Positions 12,288 to 25,530 of a stretch of 64,000 bases of DNA are shown here, piece after piece. The translations under genes were made by a program, and so were the position numbers. How positions within the stretch are numbered: position 1 is the first letter of the stretch; the number at the start of each line of letters is the position of its first letter. The notes below the pieces were generated by a model. The model did not search any database. It was not told the DNA's origin and worked only from the letters and a program-made list of their open reading frames with translations. Source of the DNA: Nigrospora sphaerica (Eukaryota; Ascomycota; Sordariomycetes; Amphisphaeriales; Apiosporaceae); the NCBI GenBank assembly GCA_018287875.1, contig JAGVVL010000025.1, positions 558,001-622,000 of the forward strand, written 5' to 3'.

Positions 12288-14953
12288 ATGGTGGGCGTAA
12301 AGGGCAAGTATAAGGGGTGCAATACGTGCCGGGGAAGACGGGTCAAGGTATTATTTTCCATCATGGCCCCCTGTGTCCGGGTTCTTCGCGCGGCCTTGTT
12401 CTATCCGGGACACAACAGGTATACCGGCGTTGGACCCAAGTTATGACTCGACTGACCTCTCCGGCCCAGTGCGATAACACTCGGCCGTTCTGCCGGAACT
12501 GCATCGACCATGGTCGCGCCTGTGAGGGCTATGAGCGCGAGACCGTCTTCATTGTGGGCACCGTTAACGACAAAGGGCGCTGCGCCTCGCATCCGCCGCG
12601 CAACCTGGCCGTCTCCGGCCCATCGGTCACATCGGCCCCTTTGTCGTCCTCGCCGTCCTCGGCTGTGCGTGGCTCTGGTGTCAAGCTGAGGAAGAAGAAG
12701 ACGGTCCGGCTTCAAGACAAGGCCTCCTTCCCTTCGTCGGGTGGAATACCACTATCATCGTCGAGTCCGGCTTCGGCCGAGGGGCCCGCGTTAGCTGAAA
12801 CCGACGGCCTCGCCCCTTGCGAGCCCTGGACCCCGGCTTGGAGCAACGGCATTACGCTGGGCTCGCCGCAGGGGGCAGGCCCGTATAGGCTGCGGTTCCT
12901 GGCCATCCGAACGCGGCTTGGGGCCGTCGTCGCGACGGCGGCAGGCGAGGGAGGCAATACGGCCCCAAACGGCATTCGGCTATCTTTGCCCTCGTCTTGC
13001 CGGGCCAGTGAGCGGCCCCGGTTCCACGGCCCCGAGCGATTCCGCATGGCCTCGCAGTGCTTCCTGCGCCTGCCGCGCCGGGCAAGGGAAGGGCAGCCCG
13101 GCGGTGGGCATCCCGGCCCTCCGGACATGACGGAAGAAGGCTTGTGTTTGTTCCTATACGAGGTGAGTGACGGTCGGGCACTGGCCGCTCGCAGCACCTA
13201 GAGATGGACTGCTTGACGGCTTTGAAGGTGACCTCCTGTTACACCCTCATTTTCCCACTAACACCTGCATACCCACGGCAGCAAAACTTCTCAGCAGTGT
13301 ACAACAACCCGCTGTGGAAAGCCTCCATTGACCCGGGAGACGATATCCTGGCTCGAGGGCCGGCCATGTTCCAGACCTTTCCGGCACATCACTTTTTTGC
13401 CCTGGTGTACAGGCCCATTGCCGTAAGTTCCGGTTTGCTCTCCCAACCCCAACCACCCCCTTGTCTCTATCATCCTTCGGACAGGCCAAGATCACGTAGT
13501 CTCTTCCAACTCTTGTATGTGGGAGAGAGGGAGAAACCTTTCCGTAGTTGCCCCCGCTTCCGTCGCTTGGATTGCCGACGGACGTTACCTAGTTTGTCGG
13601 TGCTTCCGGCTTTGTTTGTATCTTGGTTGTTGCCCACACGGCGTTTGACTCACCCGCAGTCCTTTTCCTTCTCCTTCACTTCGTTCTGGTTTCCCATCCG
13701 ACTGACGGCGCCGCTAGATCCTCACGACCCTCCTCACGCGGACGCCCTCGCCCCTGGCGGCTGCAGAATGGACCGCTGTGCCGTACGAGCGGCACCCCCC
13801 GACGCCACTGGATGCGCTGCTGGACATGGTGGCCCAGCTGCCGGACCTGCTCGCCCGCGCCGACCGCCTGCCGCCCCTCACGTCCCCTCCCGCCGTCAAC
13901 CGCTACTGTCGGCTCGCCGAGGCCCGCGACCTCGTCGCCTGTGGCGCCGCTCTCGAGGCCCGGTTTGCCGCCTGGTACGCGCAGCTCGAGCGCGCCGCCG
14001 CCGCGAACCGCGCTATGCCCCTACTGTACTGGACTGCCGGTTCCGTGGACTTCTTCGCCCTCGCCGGCGGGCCCAGTCTCCCTACGACGCGAAGACGATA
14101 CGAAGGCGGCGGTGGCGGTAGTGGTGGCGCCGACGACGCGGCGGTGAACGTCCCCTTCGCCGACACGTATGAGTTCGCGAGCACCGTCGTGGGGCTTAGC
14201 CATGTCGTCTACTGGACCGCCCTTATGACTCTGTATGAGTGCATGGACGGGCTGGTCCCCGTTGTGCTCGGGCGCGGCGAGGAAGACGTGCCCGCGTCAG
14301 GTCCGGCCCCGAAAACGGGCGGCGTTCGTGCCATGCGTGCGGCGGCGTCTGACGGAGCGCCCGAGCTGCCCTCGTCCTGCAACCCGGCTCGGTACCAGGC
14401 CCGCGAGCGCCGCAAACTGGCGGCCAACGTTTGTCGCAGTCTGGACTGGGTCATTGGGTCGTCGGCTCCGGAGGCCTCCTCCTCCTTGGCCCCTCCTTCG
14501 TCGTCGGCATCGTCATCGTCCTCCCACCCTGCCGTCCCCTCCTTTTCTTCTTCCCTGTCCCCCCCTTCCTCTTCGTCCTCCTCTTCTTCCTCCTGGATTC
14601 CTCCCGCTCCGCTCAGACCCGGTGCTGCCACCTCGTTGGCCCCCCCACCCGCCCCACCACCCGATCCAATCACAACACACGATGGCAACCTCGAACCCGC
14701 AGGCTCCGAACTCCGAGGCGCCACGGGAGGCCGTGACTCCGACCCGGAACACCAACACCACCACCATCACCACCACCCGGACCTAGCCTCGATCCCCCTC
14801 TGGACCGTTGAGCGCTTCTACGACGGCCTAGGAGCCGACGCGGTATTGGAGCGTGCCTGGTGCCGCGGTTTCCGAACTCGGCTGGAGACGGTCGGCCGCG
14901 CCGTGGACAACGGTCTCGGGGACGGCTGGCTCGAGTTCGCACGTTTCGATTGA
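12288..14953 (+). CDS. Zn2Cys6 binuclear cluster fungal transcription factor
   Basis: Four exons, 12288-12347, 12470-13162, 13282-13422 and 13718-14953, encode about 709 residues; all introns are phase 0. The N-terminal zinc cluster is complete: C11-x2-C14-x6-C21-x6-C28-x2-C31-x6-C38, with the basic RGRRVK before the third Cys. The first intron splits the cluster right before C21, common in this family. The following EGYERETVFIVGT is typical of fungal regulators of this subfamily. The middle region (about 250-420, LYEQNFSAVYNNPLWKASI...) looks like the helical regulatory part. A Ser/Pro-rich tract (about 551-592) and a His run (about 645-652) interrupt the C-terminal half. An in-frame ATG at 12198 is possible, but MVGVKGKYKGC is the usual family start. 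Target genes unknown. Intron 3 (295 bp) could hide an extra exon. Confidence 0.88.
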
Positions 14954-15676
14954 GGGGAGAGGGCGAAGGGAGACAGGCGCGCCATCGGGCCAGCGTACCG
15001 CGGCAGAGCGGTGCTGCGATGGTAGGGGAGGGGGGGGGGACCCGAATAAGGGGGCTTGGTCGTGTTCAGGAAGCCGTACACATGTGAAATACATCAAGGC
15101 CTGTTTATATATGCGTTAAGGCTGGTTACTTAGCGTTTACATAATACTATCCGTCAGACCGGGCTGGTCTCCCTCACACCCCCCCCTTCCCCCTACGGTT
15201 AGAGAGCACATCAAAAAAGGGCACCCATCCCATCGCATTTACGCCGGCACAGGCCGACGTTCAGAAAGTTCACGCCTGTCCTCCCGAGGCCGCGCCGCCG
15301 CTAAACCCCTCCGGAGAACCGGGGAGGCCCTGCGGAAAGGTTCAGGGAAGCAACGGTGTGGAGCGAGGGAAGGACGCCGAGGGTGTAAAATAGATACTTG
15401 GGGCCGGCGCGCGCGCCGCCCCGCCCACGGGAGTTTCGCGAGTTTCTCCGAGGCCGCCGACTAAGTTCGGTTCCGAACGCCCCTACAGAACACCCGCGGA
15501 CCGCGAGAGAGAGAAAAGGGGGGGGGGGGGAGAAGGAGAGGGAGAGAAAGAGCAAGGAGAGGAGAGAGCGCGAGATACAAGGACTAGGGGGTGAAGGGGC
15601 GGGCGGCTCCCCGTTGCTTTTTTTTTTTTTTGAACCAGATAGGGTTTTCCGGCCGAGTCCTCCGGCTCCCGCCCAA

Positions 15677-15741
15677 TTTCAAATCCCGAAGCCGGGGCGC
15701 GCCCTCCGTCCTTTGGTCTTTATATCTTTCAAATCCCGAAG
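15677..15741 (+). repeat. 15-base direct repeat, copies exactly 50 bases apart
   Basis: TTTCAAATCCCGAAG occurs at 15677-15691 and again at 15727-15741. The sequence between them is unrelated. No gene is recognised around it. Confidence 0.85.
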
Positions 15742-16957
15742 GGGACGCTACCTCAACCCCGGCCCCTCCCCTTCCTGCTGCTGTAAGCAACACCCCCCTC
15801 AAAAGCACCGCCAAGGAACAGATCCCGTTCCTCTCCCGCCCCTCCTACCCAAGCAGACGCCGTGTGTAGCGTACGATCAGCACAGAATACGTTCCATCCC
15901 GTCGGATTCCCGCGCAGGCGATCGATGAAGGCCATGGCCCCCCCCCCTTCCCCTTCCCCCTTCCACCCCTTCCCGCTTCCATGCCTTGCCCTCCGTTTTC
16001 TAACTCCGTCGATTCCCGTGCGGCGCTTGCATCGGACCGCCCGATCAATCCATACAAGCTCATACCCAACCCGCCGAAGGAAACCCTGTGAGATCTTAGC
16101 TCCCATCCCGGGGCTTTTGCTTTCCTTATTCCAGGGGCCGCCGCGGGGTTGAACGTCGGGATCAGGAATCGAGAGAAGTTGGAATAAGGGGAGGCTCGGG
16201 CGGGTTTTTAGTAAGCAGAAGGTCGTCGATCCGGTGCGGCTCAATATGCCTCACGGATATCGTCGTCCTTGCCTCCTACCCATGCATCAAAGTTCATCAT
16301 TATGCCCTCCATCTCCGCTATTCTGGTGATTCCTCGACGTGGGGTCGCTACAAGGACCAGTGGCTTCTGGGCTAGACAGGCTTGCTCGATTCAGGCCTCT
16401 ATGCTCGCGTAGATGCAAACGCCAATGGACATGAGATCGAGGCGGCTGTCAATCCCACCTCACATGCCGAGGTACGGACTACTGACGCCAGGGAACAGGT
16501 GGGTCGCGAGGACGTGTCAGAGCGCGCAGGCAAGCTCACTGGGGATGGAGCGAGAGCCGGCACCCATACATTGCCTCTCTCTGGACACTGCGCCGGCGGG
16601 GTCGGACGGGGCGGCCGGAGGTGAGACACAGAGTCATGGGAGGACTATAATACGGGACAGACGCAAGCCGGAAGATGGTGCCGGAGGGGGAGGGTTCGGC
16701 GTCGTACGACGAGTGATCCCGGGCAGGGGCGTCATACTGTAGCCGTATGTTGGAGACGATCGGTTCTAGTAGACCGGTGGCAGAAGAGCAACGAGAAATG
16801 CGACAGTGGAGCGTTCAGAATGCACCGCTCCCTCCCTTGGGCCTTGGTACGCCCGCATCCAGATTGCAGATGGTTGATGATGCTTGGGATATCCACATGG
16901 TATAGAGCCCTGGGACATGTGGATCGCCATGAGGAAGTGATGGGTGATTCGAGGCCA

Positions 16958-16974
16958 CCCCCCCCCCCCCCCCC
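16958..16974. repeat. Poly-C run (17 bases)
   Basis: An uninterrupted C tract in non-coding DNA; its complement is a G tract that could form a quadruplex. Its length may be uncertain in the assembly. Confidence 0.85.
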
Positions 16975-19304
16975 AATGACCTCTTCACCCGCCTTTCTCA
17001 GAAATCCACACTGGCTCGCGTGGAACTTCGAGCTATCGTGGGTTCCGCCATGGATACCGAGAAAAAGAATACTCGTACGATATACCAGTATGGGCCCATC
17101 CTGGCAGCTCGTTGCTTCCGCCCGCCTTTGGCAGTAGAGGACTACCGGGGCCGCTGGTTCGGCCGAAGGACAAGCACCACTATGGACGGCACTCGGAGGC
17201 GAGGTTAAGCATTCGACACCACTTGGCATCACGTAATGACAACAACGACCGCCACATGGCGTTGGCATGCGAGATATTGCCAGGCCAGTAATTGCGGTGG
17301 TTTTATCGCATGCGCGCATTATGCGCCGGAGACTTCGGATTTTCAGGAACTTCCCGAAGCCGGGGCAATAGCCGTTTCCCTCGGGTCGGTATGCGCAAAA
17401 CTGGGATCCTCCTGGCTGAGAGCCAGGGCGGTACCTAGGATCCCTGGACAGTACGTCGCCAACACGGTCGGCGACAGGCGCTACGTGGTTTGGTTGACCC
17501 AATTGACAGGGCCGATAAAATGCGTCCAAGTGGATGAGGAGGAAATGTTGATCGTCCGCAACACTGGACTCGTATAGGACTGTCTGGTCATCTGCCATAT
17601 GTTGGGACCAAGAAGTCTTGGCCGCTGTGAGCTGGGATAAGGCCGACGCAGATAGTCAGACCGTTAGACTTTGACGGATCGTACCGTGAGGCTGGCGGGC
17701 GGTGCCAGAGTGGGTGCGACAGGAGACGCACAGGATGAACGTGGAGCTCTGAGTGTTCCCATTTGGCTCCGGGGTCCGTTGGCGTTTGATCTCGGAGGAC
17801 CACGGCAGCCGGGGGGCCAAGCGTGGGACTGCATACTGCGCACGCCAACCCTCGCTCATCCAGGCCCTGCATCCGTCTCCTGGGATCGATAGACTCCAAG
17901 CTGGTTGGGTCGCCGATGTGACGGTGTGCAGGGAGCAGGCGTGCAGGTTGGCCGCTAGCGGGGGTAGCCATGCGGGGGACCTACTTTGGAGGCAGAAAGA
18001 GGGAGGATCGTGGTAAAATAAAATCATAAGGTGACCGCTCTTTTCAGGCAAAAGCCTGCAGGGCGGGGTCGTGCAGGACCCCTTCCCCACAGGACTTGTG
18101 TGTATCGTGTCGTATCGCATGCAGCCACGATGAGGCCTTTCTTCGTACAAAGTCGAACTCCCGGCGGATTAGCCGCGTCGTCCACGCCCGGGAGCCTGCG
18201 CGCCCCGGGCCCAAGTCGCCGAGGCCCGCAAGTCCCCGTGAGACGACAGGGATCAGGACGGCGTGGCCTCTCGCTCCTGCTGCTAATCATAGACGTGTGT
18301 CGAATGGGTCGTGAAACGGAAACAGGGCCACGTTTGCCATTTGTGGTAGCGCATGGCGCGTCGCATTGAAGATATCAACGCGCGCAGACGTGTCTGCAGC
18401 TTATTTGCATGGTTCGGCTCTTCGCTCGGGCGGCCCAGGTTGATTACCGGGGTGCCTTGGGTGCCTGGCCATTCTGGAAACACGACAGTGACCTTGGCGG
18501 CCACGCACGCCTGCCCAGAACTGTACCTGGGCCAGCAGCCCTCATGCAGACCCCTGCATGAGGCTAGCTGTGCAGTGGGGATGCAAGATTGCTGAGAAAG
18601 GTCGCTGTCCACCCGAGACGGACTAGAGGTGCTCGAAAGTGGGAGCAAATGAGAGCGTGACCACGCCAAGGCGGGACGAGGCGAGGCGAAGTGATGATGA
18701 TTGCCTGTATTCGGCACGAAACAGAGGCGTGGGCGCGGGGGGTCGATTGACTCTGGAAGTAGAAGGCTGGAATCTCATCATGGAAGTACCCGAAGATACC
18801 TCAGAGTACCGCAGCATCGAGCTCTTCTTTGGAGCGTCTAACTCTGCACCGTGTTTCCAGGTATGCAGGTAGTTAGGCACAAAGAAGGAGAAAGAAACTG
18901 CAGGTCCCACTGATTATCTAACCGATTGATAAATTACCACTCCAGATGCAGAGGAGAGGCAAGCCACCCGGTACCGATCGGGAAGGAGCAATTGGAGCTC
19001 CCACTAGGTAGCCATGTAGCAGTCACTCTTGGCAGATGCGCCATGGAAGAACCCCCTTGTGCAAATCAAATTTACAGTGCTGACCTGTTTCGCGTCGCCG
19101 TCACGTGCTCACGCGCCGTTTGACTCTGGCTCACCCATTGCGTCATGCGCGAGCGCGGCTGTTACAACGTTTGACAGGCGCGCCTTTCTACGCGCACTGC
19201 AGCACCGCAAGCACTTCATCTCCTCGCCTCCGCCACCTGTCTACCAAATACTCGCCCAGAGCACGCCAGCAACCGCGCTAGAGATTCGCCCCTGCACCGC
19301 GGCC

Positions 19305-21934
19305 ATGTCCGGCAACGGTGATGATTTTGACGGTGATGACGAGGCTGCCCTCCGCTACGCCATCGCCCTCTCCCTCCAGGACGGGCACACCCGTCCCCCG
19401 GCGACCGCAAGCGACCCTTTTCAGCTTAGCTCTGACGATGACTATGAAGAGGGAGATTTGGACCGCCCCGAGCTCTATCGCCATCGACAACCTGCCGGAG
19501 CCCCCGATGGCGGTCCATCTGCGCCTGCCGTCCAGGATCGTGATGCCAAGGCAACCACGCGGGCTTTCGTATCGACAACAACAGCACCGACGGGGGATAT
19601 AGCACGTCCGCCTGTGGGCTTGGCAGCCCTGGACAGGAGGGCGATGGAAGCGGAGCGTCTGGCACGAAACGCCAAGCGCAAAGCCCCCGATTCGGCACAG
19701 GGGGGGCAGAATCGCTTGCAGCGAACAAAGATGGGCCCGACGGCTTCGTCTCACCCCGGCCGAGCCCAAGGTGCCACGGTATCGGGTCTCTCGACAAGGT
19801 CCCTGCTGGGAAAAGGTGCTGTGCATGACCAGGTTACGGCCGCGACGGTAGACCAAGCTGGGCTACGTTTTCCCCAGGGGGCTGTCAAGCGGACGTGGGC
19901 TGCTGGGTTTCCCAGGACAGGGGATGATATCAAAATCGACGAGGTTCTGCAAAAGGCCGACCTGGAACTTGCCGTCATCAGCTCCTAGTAAGTCGACCAA
20001 GCCGGGGTTCCGGGGGGCAGTGGAGCAGCCCCGGACTATGTTCACCGGTCACCTGCCCCTGGCTTCACATCATTCTTCAGCACACAGCCCTGTCCTTGGC
20101 CCGTTGACAAATTGCGCCTGCGCTCTGGGCTAACCACGGTCTACAGCCAATGGGACGACGAGTGGATACTGTCCAAGATTGACGTGTCCAGGACCAAGCT
20201 CGTCTGTGTCGCCTTTGCCTCGGACGAAGAGCAGGTTTGTGCCACGGCGTCGGGTATGATCGTCGCCCTTACTGACACGGCTGCAGCGGAAGGAGATATC
20301 GGCAAATGCCCCAAACGCTAACGTCAGGTTTTGCTTCCCCAACACACCTGGCCAGGGGTGCATGCACTCCAAGCTCCAACTTCTCAGGTTCTCCAACTAC
20401 CTGCGCATCGTCGTACCCAGCGGAAACATGGTCCCCTACGATTGGGGCGAGACGGGGGCGATAGAAAACGTACGGCCTACACCCCCACCCCCCGCCCTTC
20501 GCACACACACTGCTAACGTGACATGCAGATCGTCTTCGTGATAGACCTTCCTAGGAGATTTGACACACCAGAAGCTCAGGCATGTAACCCCCTGAGCCCC
20601 TTTGCCCGCGACCTCTTCGACTTTCTTCGCGCCCAGGGTTTGCAGCAAAGTTTAGTCGAGAGCCTAGGAAAGTATGATTTCGCAGAGACGAACCGCTACG
20701 CCTTTGTGCACACAATGTAAGGGAATGCCAGTGGCAGCAGCCGTGAGCCTCTTTTTGCTTTTGTGCTAAGATGCGTACAGCGCCGGTTCCCACGTGGACG
20801 ACAGCTGGAAACGAACGGGTAAGCTTAACTGTAGTCGAAGTTTCGCGATCCCGTGTCGCTTATATCAACGTCACCCGCTCTGACGAGTGCTTTTGCCAGG
20901 TTTCTGCGGCCTGGGTCGCGCCGTGTCGTCGTTGGGACTGGGCACTCAGGGCGCCGTCGACGTCGATATGGTAGTGAGCTCCCTTGGGGCGGTCGACCAC
21001 GAACTCATCCTTGCGCTCTACTACGCAGCACAGGGCGACGACGGTATGAGGGTGTACCGGGAGAGAACGGCGAGGTGCAGGGGCAACAAGGCCGGGGCCG
21101 GCTCTTCCGCGAAGATCACACCCCTGGCATGCGAAGAAAGTTTCCGGATCTACTTCCCATCCCACCAGACGGTTGTGGAAAGCCGCGGCGGGACCGAGGT
21201 CGGTAAATTCAATCGCTTGATGGGGACAGTCCCATTGGATGGCATGCACAGGGTACTGACTCGTCCAATCCAGTCTGCCGGAACAATCTGCACGCTGGCC
21301 AAGTGGTGGAATGCTGAATCATTTCCACGGCGCCTTATTCGCGACTCTGTCAGCCGCAGGACTGGACTGCTGCTGCATAACAAGATGATGTTCGTGCGAC
21401 AACGCGAGACGGCACCGGATGGCGCGTCCGCCAAGGCCTGGGCCTACGTGGGCTCGGCAAACCTCTCGGAGAGTGCCTGGTGAGTTTTTCCACACTGTTT
21501 TCAGCATGTTCGCGGCCCTTTTCACCAATCTCTTGCCGCCCCACTTCTCCTCCTTCACTCGCTGCCTTTGCCCTCTCAATGTCTACCGAAGGCAGCAATG
21601 TATGCGATGGGAATATGGTCAGTACTGGACTGACAGCCGGGGCCTCGGGCACCATGGTTTTGCTAGGGGACGTTTGACCATGAAGAACCGGACGAACCCC
21701 AAATTGAGTTGCCGGAATTGGGAGTGTGGAGTTCTGTGCCAGATCCCTGCATCCGGGGCCGACTCCGCCCGGCACGACGGGACGAATCAGAGCTCGCTCG
21801 ACATAAATGTCTTCCTGGGCAGCATCCCGGTGCCCATGGTGGTACCCAGCGATGCGTACGGAATAACAACGACGTCGTCTCAGGCATCATGCCGGCCGCA
21901 GCCCAAGCGACCGTGGCTCTATCAAGAGAACTGA
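19305..21934 (+). CDS. TDP1: Tyrosyl-DNA phosphodiesterase 1 with N-terminal ubiquitin-interacting motif
   Basis: Eight exons: 19305-19987, 20147-20234, 20287-20469, 20529-20716, 20781-20818, 20900-21198, 21274-21479 and 21667-21934. They total 1953 bases and 650 residues, with every junction in phase. TDP1 is a nuclear phospholipase-D-superfamily enzyme that frees 3' DNA ends from stalled topoisomerase I. Both catalytic HKN motifs are complete: H284-x-K286 with N304 (CMHSKLQLL ... VPSGN), and H528-x-K530 with N556 (LLLHNKMMF ... VGSANLSESAWG). H284 would be the nucleophile and H528 the general acid by family analogy. The N-terminus carries an acidic stretch followed by a UIM-like helix (DEAALRYAIALSLQD, about 10-24). 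Residues 30-225 are otherwise disordered. The upstream in-frame codons from 19029 are read as leader because the UIM follows MSGNGDDFD. Confidence 0.94.
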
Positions 21935-22051
21935 CCATTATTAGCCGCGGCCCTTGGTCTGTGTAATGTTCAATCTGCCGGCGGGCGTTGGCGTTGTCGC
22001 GACTCCGCGTCCGAGCGAAAAAGCTAATGGGAATTGAGTATATGGATACGG

Positions 22052-22112
22052 CGGACGTGTGTATGTGTGTGTAGAATGGCACATTTGTGTTGTGTGTGTG
22101 TGCGTGTGCGTG
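22052..22112. repeat. TG-rich imperfect microsatellite
   Basis: Two stretches of TG/TGTG with point interruptions just downstream of TDP1, possibly within its 3' UTR. Confidence 0.75.
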
Positions 22113-23690
22113 AGTGCACGTTTGCCAAGATGGGGCGGCGTGTCCTGCATCAGCATGGGGCCGGCCAAGCCCGGCGGGAGACATGGGGAGGGGGGGTGTG
22201 GACAAGCCGCTGCTGCGAGCGCGCGTGCTCCCACTCGCTCACATACTACGTACACACTCCTCCCCCTCACGGGTAAACGGATCATGGTCACGTAAGAGCA
22301 GCAGCATTGCTACGAGAGTTAATGGCCCGAGTTGCTGACCATGTCCAGCGTAGCGGCGGGAAACTGTAGTCGGTTGGTACTAGTAACCCTCGGAAGTAGG
22401 GGAAGCTATGCATTCCAGCCAGACCTAAGTGAGGCAAGTGTTTGCATCCCTCTCCGGCTTGCTGAGGTAGCGTGTGGGAGGTGACCAGCAGCAGGGAAGC
22501 GAGCGGAATATGGTGTCGAGGGGTCGTGGGCGATCCTCAGTATCTGCCACGCCCTGCACCACACGATACCCGCTGCGCTCCCCTCCCTACCCGTGCAAGT
22601 ACGTAGTACTTTCCGTTTCCGGAGGTACCACTAAGGCAATTATCCCTCGCTCCACCCGGTCCCCCCTGTGGTGCGTATGGGGAGGTAGGGGTACAAGACT
22701 TATTACCCAAACCGCAACGCCATATTCGCTCACGGGCTCATGGCGTCACCACAGCAGCAAGCCTCGCAGCCAAGAGGGAGCTAGCCCGCCAAACAATCGA
22801 CTGGTCTGTGCAGGACCGACGCGGAAGCGACACTGGGCCTTGGAGGAGGGGGGAGGCACCAACTGAAATTGCACCACGCCGCAAAGAGGGCGCCCTGTTG
22901 GGAAGGGGGTAGCCAGCGCCCCAGTGGCTGCGGATTAGTTAAGGAGCGCGTGCTGGGGACAGGGAGGACAGGGGAGCGAGGGCGAAGCCAAGAACGACGA
23001 CAACGACAGGTCGAGGGCTCTTGGTACGCCGCCGCCGCCCAGCCTCGCAGCGGCTTGGCTATGATGGGTACTATATCGGGCGGAGGGGATGGATTATTTG
23101 GAGGCTAGTTGCTGCTTTGCCTACCTGCCTTTTCACTATGGGCGACGGTTTCTTGGCGCCGTGGCAGAGCTAGCACGACTGATGCTTCCTCCCTCCTCTC
23201 TCTCCAGCTGAGGTAACCCCCATGTACCGAGAGGAAGTGGCTGCGCCCGGGTCGTGTCCGAGGCGAACGGGGTACTTTCGGTAGACAAAGCACGTAGGCG
23301 GCGAGGGCCGGTGGGTGAATTGGTCCGTGGATGGCGGGATAGCTTCGGCAGACATGCGCTAGAACCTGGTGGTTTCTCCGAGTGTTGTCGTCGCCGACGT
23401 CGTCGTCGCCGCCAATGCTCCTTGGGCGGTTGCGGGATCCCCGTCAACCTCACCCCCCCACTCTCCTCCCTAGGGACACAACACACGCTTGTACCACTAC
23501 TTCGTACTCGGTATACTGGACGCACCACGACTGGAACATGGCCTCCTAGTGCTGGTATCCATGTTGGGGACGCTTGCCCGTGCGCAATTCTCCCGAGGTA
23601 GTTCCCGTCGTGTTTTAGTAATAGTTGAGGTAAGGACGTCGGCACTGACCTGCAGGACTAACGAGTGGAACCTCCCTCCCCTGGTCTCTG

Positions 23691-23727
23691 TCACACACAC
23701 GGGCACACACAGGGGCACACACACACG

Positions 23728-23769
<42 letters not shown>
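23691..23769. repeat. CA-rich stretch followed by (CT)19 microsatellite
   Basis: CACACA units with GGG interruptions (23691-23731) lead into an uninterrupted (CT)19 (23732-23769). Pure polypyrimidine; could adopt triplex (H-DNA) structure. Confidence 0.9.
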
Positions 23770-23771
<2 letters not shown>

Positions 23772-25530
23772 GGCTCCCTCTCTCTACCGAGCCCCGCTGC
23801 AATGGCAACCCGGTGTCACGAAGGGGTCGCCAACAGCCTTTCCAAAAGTACCCGATAGCCTGGGTAGCCGATGTTGTGGTAGCTGGTTTGCTTGGATCGG
23901 CTCTGATCATTTTCCTCTCGCGGACTTCTTTCTGGGGCTTAGTCCTCTCACCCACGCACAACACGAAGGGAGAGATAGAGAGGATAGAGAAGTGGAGCCT
24001 GGAGGTACCAGACGCGGCCAGTCTGGCGTCAACAAACTTCGGACTTCCAGCCCCTCGATGGGGGGGCTTGATTACTCGGAGTCGTCAATGGATCGTATGT
24101 CGGGTCGCAGCCCTGCGTGGGTGGCGGGCCCCGCGGCTGGGCGATGAGCAAAGGATTGGGAAAGGGGTGTTGGTTCCCGTTCCTGGCCCTTTGGGTCTCG
24201 AAGGGGGAGGAGGAAGGGGAAGGTCGCGGATCTCGGTTGCGCAGAGTTGTGCGACATGTTTCCCGATGAATTGCAGAGCGCCGTTCGTTTTATTCGTGGT
24301 CCATCTCGTGCCTCTTGGCGTCCCCTCCTCTTCCTCTCACCCGCGAGCTTCCTAATTGTACCGTCCATAGACATGGAGGGGGATGTTGAGCAAACCAGCT
24401 GTGTGCTTTACGGCCACTCCCTTGCTCTGCCTTTCCTTCTCCTGCCCCCATCCCTGTTTTCAACATCCTGACGTGTTCAAAGGAACCAAAACGCTCTCTC
24501 CGGCTGCCCTGAATCCCACCCCCGGGATGGCTCATCCGTCGCCGCTGCCGCTGCCGCCGCCTGCCGCAACCGCGGAGACGAACGTGCCAAAAAGGCACGG
24601 CATGAGCATTCGCCGCGCCTTAGCCGAATTCCCGACGGGCAGGCAAACATTCTTCTCCGTACTCGTACGTTGCCTATCTGCCTGTCTGGACTGAAGGCAA
24701 CTAGCCGAGCAGGGGGGCGAGGGGACAGGGCCAGGCCACCAGGCGGACAAGGCAGCACAGTAAAGCCTTCACCCATGGAAAGAGGTAATGATGTAGTGAT
24801 AACCCTAGCGTCCTACGTACTTGGGCTCGAGTGGGCGTGAGCAGACCAACCCGCCCGCTTCTGGTCGGAATGAGCGCCCGGTAGCGCGGGCTTGGGATTG
24901 GCCTCACGGCACAACCCACCATAAGCTTTTCCTGGCCAGGTACCTAACCTAGATGCCTATTTCAGGTACAGACTCGGGTGCACAGACAGGGAGTTGAAAT
25001 CGCGGGCAAGGGTGGGTGGGGTGGGACAAGCGATCGACCAGTACGTACCGACCACCGCCACGGACAAAAGCAGCAGCTTCTATCCACTGCCCTCTCGGAG
25101 ATGGTGCTGCGTATGGGCTGGCTGGCCGAGGACTATGCTACAGGCTTGGCACTGTTCAACTGTCCGCCTTCGGGCTGTAAGGTTATCCGCCACGACATCA
25201 CGAGGCGGAGAGGGAGAGGGGGCCCCTTCGTCTTGCTAGCGGCGCAAGGCAGAACGAATTAATGTGTAGGTGGTGCGGGCAGGTCTGGCAGCGAGGCCAC
25301 CCCAGCTAAACTAGGCTGATCCGGCGAGGTCCTTTCTGCCTTCTCACATGCCGCCTGGGCCAAGCCTTTGCGGGTTGTATTCGCGCGTGTCATGGCAGGC
25401 CACCGGAATGGAGATTAGCAGCCCTCCAGGGCTGGTTCTTTCCCCAGACCCAGGCCGGAGAGAGCCAGCCAGTCTTTTGGTTTTCCTTTTGCTAGCCGGG
25501 CAAGTGGGCAGGCAGACTCGGCCGAGCAGC

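Larger units (their letters stand above)
14954..19304. other. Intergenic region between the Zn2Cys6 gene and TDP1
   Basis: 4.35 kb without a supportable gene. It contains a 15-base direct repeat (15677-15691 and 15727-15741), A/G-rich tracts around 15500-15570, a 17-base C run (16958-16974) and scattered short frames. The 288-codon minus frame at 16732-17598 has no domain and is Cys/Pro/Arg-rich in a composition-driven way, so it is not called. The TDP1 promoter should lie in about 18900-19300. Confidence 0.5.

Noticed and set aside
16732..17598. 288-codon minus-strand open frame
   Set aside because: No domain, high Cys/Arg/Pro content, overlaps equally long frames on the other strand, and contains a Gly run from the poly-C tract.
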